A DNA stretch of 64,000 nt, from NCBI GenBank assembly GCA_015665415.1, contig JADFAE010000021.1:1-64000 (forward strand). Direction: 5' to 3'. Shown piece by piece: positions 27,462-35,990 of this stretch. The position numbers and the translations under genes were made by a program. Below the pieces are notes generated by a model that did not search any database, was not told where the DNA came from, and worked only from the letters and a program-made list of their open reading frames with translations. Numbering within the stretch: the first letter of the stretch is position 1; each line of letters starts with the position of its first letter. The stretch is from Roseobacter sp. Lineage in GTDB: Bacteria; Pseudomonadota; Alphaproteobacteria; Rhodobacterales; Rhodobacteraceae.

Positions 27462-28588
27462 GCAAGCGCCGCGTATTTGACATCAATTTCCCCTCCGACC
27501 CTCCGGTGGCCTCCCCTGCCCCATCAGCACCCGCAGATGACGCCGCAACCGCCGGCGAAAGCAGACGTGGGCCCATGGCCACGGCGATTTCGGAAAACGC
27601 CGAAGCGCTAAAGGCGCGCGCTGCTGCAGAGCAAAATATCCGGGCCGAGAATGACCGATTGGCACATGAGTTTGTGCGGCTCAAGAAATTGGGCCTGGTG
27701 GTTGACCGCATCCCGCTGGATCAGATTTCGACAAGCAAACTGGTGCGCGACCGGGCGATCTCTCGCGATCCTGAGCTGGGGGAGTTGAAGGCTTCGATCC
27801 GCAGTATTGGCCTGTCCAATCCTATTCGGGTCGAAGAGGATTCCGCAGGGGGCTATCAGCTGATCCAGGGGTTCCGGCGTTTGTCGGCCTATCGCGCCCT
27901 GCACGCGGAAACAGGTGAAAGTGAATACGCCAGCATTCCTGCTGGGCTGGTCGCCAAAGGGGAAAGCCTGCAGGGGCTCTACCGGCGCATGGTGGACGAA
28001 AATCTGGTGCGCCGCGACATTTCCTTTGCTGAAATGGCGCAACTGGCGCTGGCCTATTCCCAGGATCCCGAAACCGGCTGTGACCGGGTCGAAGAAGCGG
28101 TGGCCCATCTCTATGCCTCCGCAGGACGGCAAAAGCGCAGCTACATTCGCCACTTTGCAGATCTGCTGGAGATGATCGGCCCGGCTTTGCGGTTTTCTGA
28201 ATCGATCCCCCGCGCGCTGGGATTGGATCTGAGGAAGAAACTGGCAGAGAGCGAAACCCAGGTTGCCGCCCTGTCCAAGGCGCTGGAACAGGGCGCGGTC
28301 GTGAATGCCGAGGCGGAGGTGGCAATTCTGCGCGATTTTCTTGATGGTGCATTTGTGCCCACAGCGGCGCAGTCCGCAGCACCGCTGGTCGGCGCTGGGG
28401 CAAAAGCCGGTGTGGCTAAGACCACGCTTCGCTGTACTGTCCCCGCGGGGACAGTGCGGTGCCAGGCGCGTGACGGGCGGATCGAACTGGCAATGGACCG
28501 CGATTTCTCCGAGGTTGATCGTTATCGTCTCGAAGCGGCAATCAAGGCATTTTTCGATGCACTCTCCGTGGATGAAATCTCGGGCTAA
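27458..28588 (+). CDS. parB: ParB-type plasmid partition protein
   Basis: ParB/Srx-like segment (SIGLSNPIRVEEDSAGGYQLIQGFRRLSAYR) and HTH; ATGA overlap with parA. Confidence 0.93.
   Translation: MSKRRVFDINFPSDPPVASPAPSAPADDAATAGESRRGPMATAISENAEALKARAAAEQNIRAENDRLAHEFVRLKKLGLVVDRIPLDQISTSKLVRDRAISRDPELGELKASIRSIGLSNPIRVEEDSAGGYQLIQGFRRLSAYRALHAETGESEYASIPAGLVAKGESLQGLYRRMVDENLVRRDISFAEMAQLALAYSQDPETGCDRVEEAVAHLYASAGRQKRSYIRHFADLLEMIGPALRFSESIPRALGLDLRKKLAESETQVAALSKALEQGAVVNAEAEVAILRDFLDGAFVPTAAQSAAPLVGAGAKAGVAKTTLRCTVPAGTVRCQARDGRIELAMDRDFSEVDRYRLEAAIKAFFDALSVDEISG
28438..28453. promoter_or_regulatory. Candidate parS copy 3, inside parB
   Basis: Exact TGTCCCCGCGGGGACA, extended to ACTGTCCCCGCGGGGACAGT; codes V-P-A-G-T. 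Confidence 0.7.
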
Positions 28589-28630
28589 ATGGAGCGCTAC
28601 AGCACCAATTGGCTGAATATCTTACAGTCG

Positions 28631-28660
28631 AAAAGGCTGTCCCCGCGGGGACAGCCTTTT
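28631..28660. terminator. Candidate parS copy 4 embedded in a perfect 30-bp palindrome that also looks like a rho-independent terminator
   Basis: AAAAGGCTGTCCCCG/CGGGGACAGCCTTTT followed by T; lies between convergent parB and the OmpA-like gene. Confidence 0.75.
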
Positions 28661-28708
28661 TGTTTGGAAGTCATCCGGGGGCTTCACACCAGGTTTTGCC
28701 GGCGGGGC

Positions 28709-29749
28709 TCAGTTCAAGACCTTGAAGGCGATTCGCCGGTTCTTGGCGCGATTCTGCGCTGAGTTGTTGGGCACTAAAGGCACGGCCTCCCCGTAGCCAA
28801 CGGATTGCAGGCGATCGACTGTGATCCCCTTTGCAGACAGATAGGCGACCACGGAATTGGCGCGCTTCTGGCTGAGACGGGTATTGGACGCGGCGCTGCC
28901 CTTGTCGTCCGTATGGCCGCCAACCTCGATCACCATTTCAGGGCAGCGGCTGACGATGTCAAAAAGACTGTCGAGAAAATTGGTTGAGGCTTGGTCCAGA
29001 CGTGAGGTGCCGGGGGCAAAATTCACACTGCGGCTGCGCGACAGAATATCGAAACGGCCCAGGCAGGCTTCGCGGCTAAAGTTCCCTGAGGCCTCCAACG
29101 CGGCGGTGGCACCGCTGGTTGAGACCGGTGCCAATACCGGGGTGCCAGGGGCGCGGCGGTCAAATGTGAGGTTCAGATTGACGATGCCCAGAGGGGTGAT
29201 GGTGACATCAGCCGCCTCCTGCAATTTTTCGCGCCCCCCCATCAGGTTGAAATCCTGTAGCTTCAGTATGACCGGGTTGAGGGTGGAGATATTGATCTTA
29301 TCGTTGTTGAGCAATGTGACGGCGACCTCGGCTGCCAGCTCTACCTCGACCCCATGCAGCGAGAGGGTCACCGGAACCAATATCACCTTGCGCCTCAAGC
29401 TCGGCAGATCCTGCAAAGGGGCAGGGTCCAGCACTGCGGTGACTGTGGCCTCTGGAAAGGTAAAGGTCTCAAAGAACAAGAACCGCATGCGCACGTTGCG
29501 CAGGTCGATCTTGGTGTCGACGGAATCCAGGGCCACGACCAGTTGTGCGACCCCCGATTCGGTGATCTGGCCGCTGATGGCTGCAAACTGGCTTGTTTCG
29601 GCGATGCTGTCCTTTTTTACGGACAAGAAAGTAATGGCGGAAGCCTCTGGATCCAGCTGCCATCCGTGCTCGAACGGGTCCGCCGCCAGGAGCGGGCGGG
29701 CAAAAAGAAACAATAGGACTAGGACGGGGCAGAGAAATCGGCGTACCAT
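28709..29749 (-). CDS. Exported YceI-like + OmpA C-terminal (peptidoglycan-binding) domain protein
   Basis: Signal peptide MVRRFLCPVLVLLFLFARPLLAA; YceI-like beta region (WQLDPEASAITFLSVKKDSIAETSQF); OmpA motif VIEVGGHTDDKGSAASNTRLSQKRANSVVAYL...RAKNRRIAFKV. Start at 29749. Confidence 0.82.
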   Translation of the reverse strand: MVRRFLCPVLVLLFLFARPLLAADPFEHGWQLDPEASAITFLSVKKDSIAETSQFAAISGQITESGVAQLVVALDSVDTKIDLRNVRMRFLFFETFTFPEATVTAVLDPAPLQDLPSLRRKVILVPVTLSLHGVEVELAAEVAVTLLNNDKINISTLNPVILKLQDFNLMGGREKLQEAADVTITPLGIVNLNLTFDRRAPGTPVLAPVSTSGATAALEASGNFSREACLGRFDILSRSRSVNFAPGTSRLDQASTNFLDSLFDIVSRCPEMVIEVGGHTDDKGSAASNTRLSQKRANSVVAYLSAKGITVDRLQSVGYGEAVPLVPNNSAQNRAKNRRIAFKVLN

Positions 29750-29890
29750 AGTAAAACACCTGTACTGGAAACAAAAAACTGCTGCCCCAGTGACGACCGG
29801 ATTGGGGCGCCTCTTTAGATTAACAGTAAACACACGCGACAATGCAAGGATCGCGACGTCCCGGTCTCAAATATCCTCAACGTTCTGGGG

Positions 29891-29906
29891 TGTCCCCGCG
29901 GGGACA
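29891..29906. promoter_or_regulatory. Candidate parS copy 5, upstream of the caspase gene
   Basis: Exact TGTCCCCGCGGGGACA, 22 bp before the putative GTG start at 29928. Confidence 0.7.
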
Positions 29907-29927
29907 AAATTGTGGAGTAATGGTGCT

Positions 29928-31436
29928 GTGTTTGAAATTTATGCAAATCGGCTTTTTCGGCTTTTTCTGATTTTGTGTCTTTCTTGGGGTCCATTGCAGG
30001 CTTCTGAAACCGAGATATATCCCCGTCTTGCCCTTGTTGTGGGCAATTCTTCCTATGGCTCTGTTGCCGCCCTCGATAACCCGGTCAATGACGCAAATCT
30101 GATTGCCAAAACGCTGGAAACAATGGGTTTTTCCGTCACCTTGGTGACCGACCAAAGCCAGATCGAAATGAAGCGGGCAATCGCCCGGTTTGGGCGAGAC
30201 TTGCGCTCTGCCGGCGATGACGCCACGGGGTTGTTCTATTACGCAGGCCACGGGGTGCAGAGCTTTGGCAACAATTACCTGTTGCCGGTGGATGTTGCTC
30301 TTTCTGATGCGGCGGACCTCGATCTGATGGCCGTTGAAGCGCAATCGGTGCTCAGGCAGATGGCCTCGGCGCGCAATCGGACCAACCTGGTGATTCTGGA
30401 CGCCTGTCGCAACAATCCCTTTGAGGATATCGCAGATCTGGATGAAAGCGGGCTGGCCGAGATGAAGGCACCAACCGGGACTTTTCTGGCCTATGCCACA
30501 GCACCGGGCAGCGTGGCATTGGACGGGCAGGGCGATAATAGCCCCTTTACCCTGGCTCTGGCCGAGCAGATTTCTGTTCCAGGTTTGCCGGTAGAGCAGG
30601 CCTTCAAGGAAGTGCGGCGCGCGGTTCTGACCCAGAGCAAAGGTCAGCAGACGCCTTGGGATACCTCCTCCTTGGTCAGTGATTTTGTTTTTGTGGCAGC
30701 GCCACAGGAGCCGGAATTGACTGCGGCTGAAACAGAAGAACTGCAGCTTTGGCGTTCGGTCAGATCTTCTCGGGATCCAGTCCAGCTGATGCTGTTTCTG
30801 CGCGGCTATCCGACCGGGACATTTGCCACCGATGCGCGCAGCCTTTTGGCCGAGGTCATGGCCGAAGAATTGTCCAACGGTCCTTTGGCACCGGCGCAGG
30901 CACCTGTGGCACCAGAGGCCAGTGAAACAGCCCAGTTCAAGGCGGCCCAAGAGGAGGGCTCGGTTGCAGCCTATGAGGCATATTTGCAAAACTACCCCAC
31001 GGGGACCTATGCCGAAATGGTGCGCGTCGAGATCGCGGCTTTGAAGGCTGGCACCAGCACCGACCCGGTGGGCGAGGGGACTGGCACGCCAGCGCCGACC
31101 GCCAGCGCTGCTTTGGCTCCGGAAGTGGTGCCGAGAGAGGCGGGCCCCGTGACCTTTGCCAGCCCGTTGGTGTCTGATTTGGCCCAGATCAATGGGCTCA
31201 GCCTGTCGGAGATTATTACGCAATTCCCGGCGTTTCCACCTGTCGAAGGCTTGCCGGAGAGCTATTGGAAGTCGCAGACTTGTAGTTCCTGCCACCAGTG
31301 GAACCGGGACCGTCTGTGCACCCAGGCCAATACCTATCTTAGCCTGAACATGCAGCGATCGCTGAACAAACAGCACCCCTTTGGCGGCGGGCTGAAACGC
31401 AGCCTGAAGGCCTGGGCTGCCGGTGGCTGTCAATAG
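29928..31436 (+). CDS. Exported caspase-family (peptidase C14-like) protein with C-terminal CxxCH motif
   Basis: LALVVGNSSYGSVAALDNPVNDANLIAKTLETMGF; catalytic FYYAGHGVQ and VILDACRNNPF; C-terminal CSSCHQWNRDRLC. ORF-track start at 28857 runs antisense through the OmpA-like gene; GTG 29928 with signal-peptide-like sequence preferred. Confidence 0.82.
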   Translation: MFEIYANRLFRLFLILCLSWGPLQASETEIYPRLALVVGNSSYGSVAALDNPVNDANLIAKTLETMGFSVTLVTDQSQIEMKRAIARFGRDLRSAGDDATGLFYYAGHGVQSFGNNYLLPVDVALSDAADLDLMAVEAQSVLRQMASARNRTNLVILDACRNNPFEDIADLDESGLAEMKAPTGTFLAYATAPGSVALDGQGDNSPFTLALAEQISVPGLPVEQAFKEVRRAVLTQSKGQQTPWDTSSLVSDFVFVAAPQEPELTAAETEELQLWRSVRSSRDPVQLMLFLRGYPTGTFATDARSLLAEVMAEELSNGPLAPAQAPVAPEASETAQFKAAQEEGSVAAYEAYLQNYPTGTYAEMVRVEIAALKAGTSTDPVGEGTGTPAPTASAALAPEVVPREAGPVTFASPLVSDLAQINGLSLSEIITQFPAFPPVEGLPESYWKSQTCSSCHQWNRDRLCTQANTYLSLNMQRSLNKQHPFGGGLKRSLKAWAAGGCQ

Positions 31437-31584
31437 AGCCCAGGGGTGCAGATGGTTGAGGCCAGCCCCCCGGTCGCGAAGGGAACCACAGAGCAAGGGG
31501 AGCCCTCCCGCCCAAGTCAAGTCAATCGAAGATTGCCCGGTCTTGGTTGGGCATGGCAGCCTGCCTGCGGCAGGTTGCAGGGCC

Positions 31585-32967
31585 TCAATTGGCTTGTGTT
31601 TCGATGAGAAAATACACCCATTCCCCCTTGAAATCAGAGTCTTGACCCCGTTTTTGTGCGATTTTCTCTCGTAGGAATGCGAGATAGGCTCGGGCTGGTT
31701 CGCTGAGGGGGCGCAGACCTTGGTATAGCGGCGTAGAGGCGGCAAAGGCGACGGCAATTTCCTGACCATAGGGCGGGCCGACAGTGATCAGCAACCCGGG
31801 CTCTTCCGCTGTTTTTGCCCCAACGCGCAAGGCGCTTTTGGCAGAGGCCTGCTCAAGAGGGACCGTTTCATTGGGGCTGAGGTGGATGACAGCCCCGGCG
31901 GCGTCAAAATAATCCACGTAGAGATAGGCCGGATAGTCCGGGGCGGTCAGATCGAAGAACAGTTGTTCGCCGCCGCTATAGGAGAGCACACGCGCCTGTG
32001 CATCGGGGCCGAGCAACAGGGGGTTGGTGATCTGATCGGTGCTTTGTGGCAGACCAACCGAGGCAATCCCGCTGAGGGCACCACATTGTGGACGGGGCAA
32101 CAGGCGCATTTGGTCCGAGAGCGTGATATCGCGCCCCATCTGCGCCTGAAGGGCGGCCAGGACCGGCGCGCGCAGGCCTTCCTCGGGCAGGTGCCCGCGC
32201 AGTTCGAGGGTCGCGCTGTCAGGGTCAAAGGCAACTTGCAGGCGGGAACAGGGGACCGCGCTCAGCAGTTCTGACAGACCGTCGCGCAGGTCGGTGGCGG
32301 CATGGGCGAGGTCCTCAGGCCGCGTGAAGCTCTGGAACGCCGCAAGGGACAAAGGGTCAACCTCACCGGTTTTATTGCCCTGAAATGCCAGCGTCGCGGT
32401 GATGCTGATGGGCGTGGGAGGCGTCTGTACCAGGGCCTCAGGGTTTGGTGGGGCTTGGGAGATAGAGCTGCCCTGGGCGCTGACGGAGGAGGGGGGGAGC
32501 GCCTGCGGGGCCGGGGCCATTGCGGCTGCGGCGCTGGTGGAGGGCTGCGCCGCGGTGAGTTTGGTCAGGGGAACTGGCGTGGTTGCAATGGAACTGGCCG
32601 GCGGGGACGTGGCTGTGGCGGTGTTTTGGGGTGGGAGTGTTGATGCCAATCGCGCCGGTTGCGGTTGATGCGGGGAGAGCGATTGCGTCGGTGCGGGTGC
32701 TGCGCGGGCCTGGGTTTGGGGCACTGTGCCAGCCTGCAACGCCTCGCCTTTGGCGGCGATGGACTCGCCTGGTTCTGAAGCAACGGGGCGTTCTTGGGCC
32801 TGACTGCGCGACACCTGCTGAGAGGCCAGCGTCAGACTGCTTTGCGGGTTGGGCTGTTGTGGGGGAGGATCCGGGCGCAGGAAGGGCAAGAGTCCGGCAA
32901 AGGCAGCCGCATGGGCGCTGATTGATCCGACCAGAGCCAGGGTCCAGAGTGTCAGCTGCGTCTTCAT
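31585..32967 (-). CDS. Single-TM, Pro/Ala/Gln-rich (TonB-like) protein with C-terminal DUF4384-like domain
   Basis: N-terminal TM, long PQ-rich linker, C-terminal YSGGEQLFFDLTAPDYPAYLYVDYFDAAGAVIHLSPNE; stop/start overlap with upstream exbD. Confidence 0.65.
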   Translation of the reverse strand: MKTQLTLWTLALVGSISAHAAAFAGLLPFLRPDPPPQQPNPQSSLTLASQQVSRSQAQERPVASEPGESIAAKGEALQAGTVPQTQARAAPAPTQSLSPHQPQPARLASTLPPQNTATATSPPASSIATTPVPLTKLTAAQPSTSAAAAMAPAPQALPPSSVSAQGSSISQAPPNPEALVQTPPTPISITATLAFQGNKTGEVDPLSLAAFQSFTRPEDLAHAATDLRDGLSELLSAVPCSRLQVAFDPDSATLELRGHLPEEGLRAPVLAALQAQMGRDITLSDQMRLLPRPQCGALSGIASVGLPQSTDQITNPLLLGPDAQARVLSYSGGEQLFFDLTAPDYPAYLYVDYFDAAGAVIHLSPNETVPLEQASAKSALRVGAKTAEEPGLLITVGPPYGQEIAVAFAASTPLYQGLRPLSEPARAYLAFLREKIAQKRGQDSDFKGEWVYFLIETQAN

Positions 32968-33383
32968 GGATTTCCGCCCTCGGCGGGTTCGGGCGTCACC
33001 ACCAGGATCACATCCTGTACCCCAAGCGTTTCGGCCAAGCTGATGAGCGGCAGAACATGGCGCAGATCGGCGGCGCGATGGGCGTTGATCCGCAGGCGCA
33101 GGTCCGCTGTGTTAGCCAGATGTTGGGCTAGGGCCGGGGACAGATCCTGTCTCAACAGCGGGGTGCCATCCAGCGCCAGATCTCCCTGACTTGATATCGC
33201 CAGTGTGACACCCCCTGCAGGCATGTCGCGTCCGGTCTGGGCCTGCGGAGGCTGGACGTCAAAGGGGGCGGTTGCGTCCATCCGGCCAATCAACATGAAA
33301 AAGACCAGCAAGAAAAATACCACATCGATCAAGGCGATAATGGTTTCCGAATGGGGATTGCGGGTGGCGCGCTTCAGTTTCAT
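32964..33383 (-). CDS. ExbD/TolR-family protein
   Basis: ETIIALIDVVFFLLVFFMLIGRMD; overlaps neighbouring exbD. Confidence 0.88.
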   Translation of the reverse strand: MKLKRATRNPHSETIIALIDVVFFLLVFFMLIGRMDATAPFDVQPPQAQTGRDMPAGGVTLAISSQGDLALDGTPLLRQDLSPALAQHLANTADLRLRINAHRAADLRHVLPLISLAETLGVQDVILVVTPEPAEGGNP

Positions 33384-33799
33384 GGCCGAGCTTCCAGTCG
33401 AAGCACGCGCATGTTTTGCACCCCGGCGGTCGCGGCCGCGTCCATCAGCGAGATCAAGGCCTGGGTGGGGGCCGAGCCGGAAGGCAGGATCACCAGCTGC
33501 GTTTCAGGATCGGAGGCAAGGGAAGCCTGCAACGCGTGTTGCAGGGCAGGTGCGGACAGGGGTTGGCCGCGCAGGCTGGAGGTGCCGTCGGCCTGAATGC
33601 GGATCATCAGGCGCAGCTGTGGCGGTTTGGCGGAGGAGGCTGCACCCTCGCTGGGGCGCAGGGCCGGGATCATGTCCAGGTTCAGGTAAGTTGATGTGAC
33701 CATGAAGAACACCAGCAGGATCAACATCACGTCGATCATTGGCACCAGCGAGATCAGCGCTTTCGGTGGTGTGCGGCGGCTCAGCTGCATGGTATCCAC
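33380..33799 (-). CDS. ExbD/TolR-family protein (second copy)
   Basis: LISLVPMIDVMLILLVFFMVTSTYLNLDM. Confidence 0.9.
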   Translation of the reverse strand: MDTMQLSRRTPPKALISLVPMIDVMLILLVFFMVTSTYLNLDMIPALRPSEGAASSAKPPQLRLMIRIQADGTSSLRGQPLSAPALQHALQASLASDPETQLVILPSGSAPTQALISLMDAAATAGVQNMRVLRLEARP

Positions 33800-33805
33800 C
33801 GGATC

Positions 33806-34423
33806 CTATCGGCCATGATCGGCCAGCATGAGCTGTCCCACTGCGCTTTCGATCATCAAAGCGGCCCGGTCGATACGGGCGGCAAACAGCCCGGCTGCAA
33901 TGGCAGCAGGAATGGCAACCGTCAGACCGGCAGCGGTGGTCAGCAAGGCCTGCCAGATGCCCCCGGCCAGCACCGAAGCATTGGCCGCACCCTGGGCCAG
34001 CTCCAGCTCCTGAAACGACTGGATCATGCCAAGCACGGTCCCTAATAGTCCCAGCAGCGGCGAGACCATGGCAATCAGCTCCAGCAGGCGGATCAAACTG
34101 TTCATCCGCTGGACCTCCTCATTGCCGCGGCGTTCCAGCTCTGATGTCAGCAGCGGTCCCTGCAGGCCTCCTTGCAAGGCGTTCATCGCAAAGTTCAGGA
34201 TACGATCCGCTGGCGACTTGCCTTTGGCAGCTTTGGACTGGGCCCCTTGCTTGTCCCCCTGCTGCCATAGGGTGATCGCCTCGCTGCGTTGGGATCTGCC
34301 TGACGTGACGGGCCAGAGCTGTGCCAGCTTGACCCCGATTACAGTCAGCGAAAGCAGCGAGATCAGGGCCAGAAGAGCGATCACCGGGCCGCCGGTTGTG
34401 AGGGTTTCCATGAGAAAATCCAT
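33806..34423 (-). CDS. MotA/TolQ/ExbB proton channel family protein
   Basis: MVSPLLGLLGTVLGMIQSFQELE, IWQALLTTAAGLTVAIPAAIAAGLF. Confidence 0.92.
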   Translation of the reverse strand: MDFLMETLTTGGPVIALLALISLLSLTVIGVKLAQLWPVTSGRSQRSEAITLWQQGDKQGAQSKAAKGKSPADRILNFAMNALQGGLQGPLLTSELERRGNEEVQRMNSLIRLLELIAMVSPLLGLLGTVLGMIQSFQELELAQGAANASVLAGGIWQALLTTAAGLTVAIPAAIAAGLFAARIDRAALMIESAVGQLMLADHGR

Positions 34424-34426
34424 GGC

Positions 34427-34906
34427 TCATTTCACCAGTCTGACAGCGCTGCGTGAGCCCAGTGTCAGGATCGGAAAACAATCCATCTCAGCCTCGTTCT
34501 GCGGCTGGCAGGAGGTCACGTCATGCAGCAGAATTTCAGAGATATTGCTGCAGGAAATTTCGGGAATTTCAAACAGTTTCAAAGTGGTGCGTTGTACGGG
34601 CAGGGGAGAGGCATCAATTGATAACAGCCGGTCGATAATGCCGCCTGCGTCGAGAATGGCCAGGGACATTTCAAAGCCGGAAAAGCTTTTTCCGGTCTGG
34701 TTGCGAAACAGAAAGAAAGCGCGACAGCCGCCGCCCTCGATTTCCTCCGCCTTGTTCAGCTCTACCAGCAGTGCGCCGGTCTCAGCCCGGACCAAAGATG
34801 GCGCAAGACCCAGCAACACAACTGCGAGCAATGGGATCAGCACCGCGTTGAGCACCCTGGTCATGCTGTGGCGGACGGGGAGGGGGAAATGGGACATCAA
34901 ATGCAT
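34427..34906 (-). CDS. Exported hypothetical protein
   Basis: Signal-peptide-like N-terminus, four Cys in the mature part; in the ExbBD operon. Confidence 0.6.
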   Translation of the reverse strand: MHLMSHFPLPVRHSMTRVLNAVLIPLLAVVLLGLAPSLVRAETGALLVELNKAEEIEGGGCRAFFLFRNQTGKSFSGFEMSLAILDAGGIIDRLLSIDASPLPVQRTTLKLFEIPEISCSNISEILLHDVTSCQPQNEAEMDCFPILTLGSRSAVRLVK

Positions 34907-34964
34907 TGCGGTCTCCGAGGTTATGGTCAATGGGCAATAGGGTCGTCGCGCAGGGCAGGCTGCG

Positions 34965-35817
34965 CTAATCCAGCGAGGTGAGGGCCTTTTCAATCTTGTC
35001 CATGGCAGCACGTGCGCCTTCGAGATCGCGTTGTTTGAGCAGCCTGGCTGCTTGGTGCACCGCCTGTGTCAGCTTGTCCCGGGTCGGACCGGGGGTGCGT
35101 GCAACATGGGTTTGTAAGCTCTGGGCCCGCTTGATCTGTGCGCCAAGCGAGCGCTGGTCAGATTCCATTTGGCCACGTTTGAGGGTCTGGGCCTCGTCTT
35201 CGCGGTCCTTGCCCTGCGCAGCCATCGAGCGCTCTGCCACCAGGATCAGGGTTTCGGCTTCTTGCAGGCGACCAGCGTTGATCAAGGTCACGGATTTGGC
35301 CAGGGCGCGTTTCAATTTCAACTCCAACGGCCCCGGTGCCTGCGCAATCCGAGGCTGAATGCGCTTCAGGCGTCGCTTGAGCGGATCCACCGCCTTGGGA
35401 TCGATCCCAACCGCGTTGATATCACTGCTGTCGAGGGTGTGCGACGTCGCTTCGCTGGCGCTTTCGGGTTTGAGACTGTCGAGAAGATTGCCGCCATCGT
35501 CGTAGAACAGAACATTTACCTTGGGGCGATTTGCCTTCAGAAATTTCTTGAGCTGCAACAGCATTTGCACTGGGGCCTGCTCGCAGATCATTTCCATCTG
35601 ATCGCTTTGGGTCACAAAGGTTCCCCAAGCCATCGGAGGCTTGCCGCCGGCTTGCTTTAACGGGGCCCGCAGGGCTTCGGGTTTGGCCCCCGGCTGGGTC
35701 ATCAGCACAGGGTCTTTCAGCGCGTCCAGGCAGAAGGCAAAACTCATCCTCCGCTTGGCACCTTCACGCACCATGGCTCTGACTTTATCACCGGCAACAC
35801 GGTCTGCACACATGACC
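34965..35817 (-). CDS. Hypothetical helical/coiled-coil protein
   Basis: ORF 34965..35921; likely start near MVMCADRVAGDKVRAMV (~35817). Lys/Arg/Ala-rich helical C-terminus. Confidence 0.5.
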
Positions 35818-35990
35818 ATCACTCGCAAAAAGGTGTGAAAACAATTGACTTTAAGATGGCGATAAGGCTCACTTGACGTCAAGTTATTGTTTTGTGAGTG
35901 GCGCGACTGGGGCTGCCGCATGTCGTTGTATCCATATGGTATGTGGCTTTTCCTGATCGCGCTTGACCTGTTTTTTGGAGGGTCAATTCT

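Noticed and set aside
28857-29927. First ~357 aa of the 859 aa plus-strand ORF
   Set aside because: This part runs antisense through the YceI/OmpA gene; the real caspase start is most likely GTG 29928 followed by a signal-peptide-like segment.
29877-31769. 630 aa minus-strand ORF
   Set aside because: Antisense to the caspase gene, whose catalytic motifs are on the plus strand.
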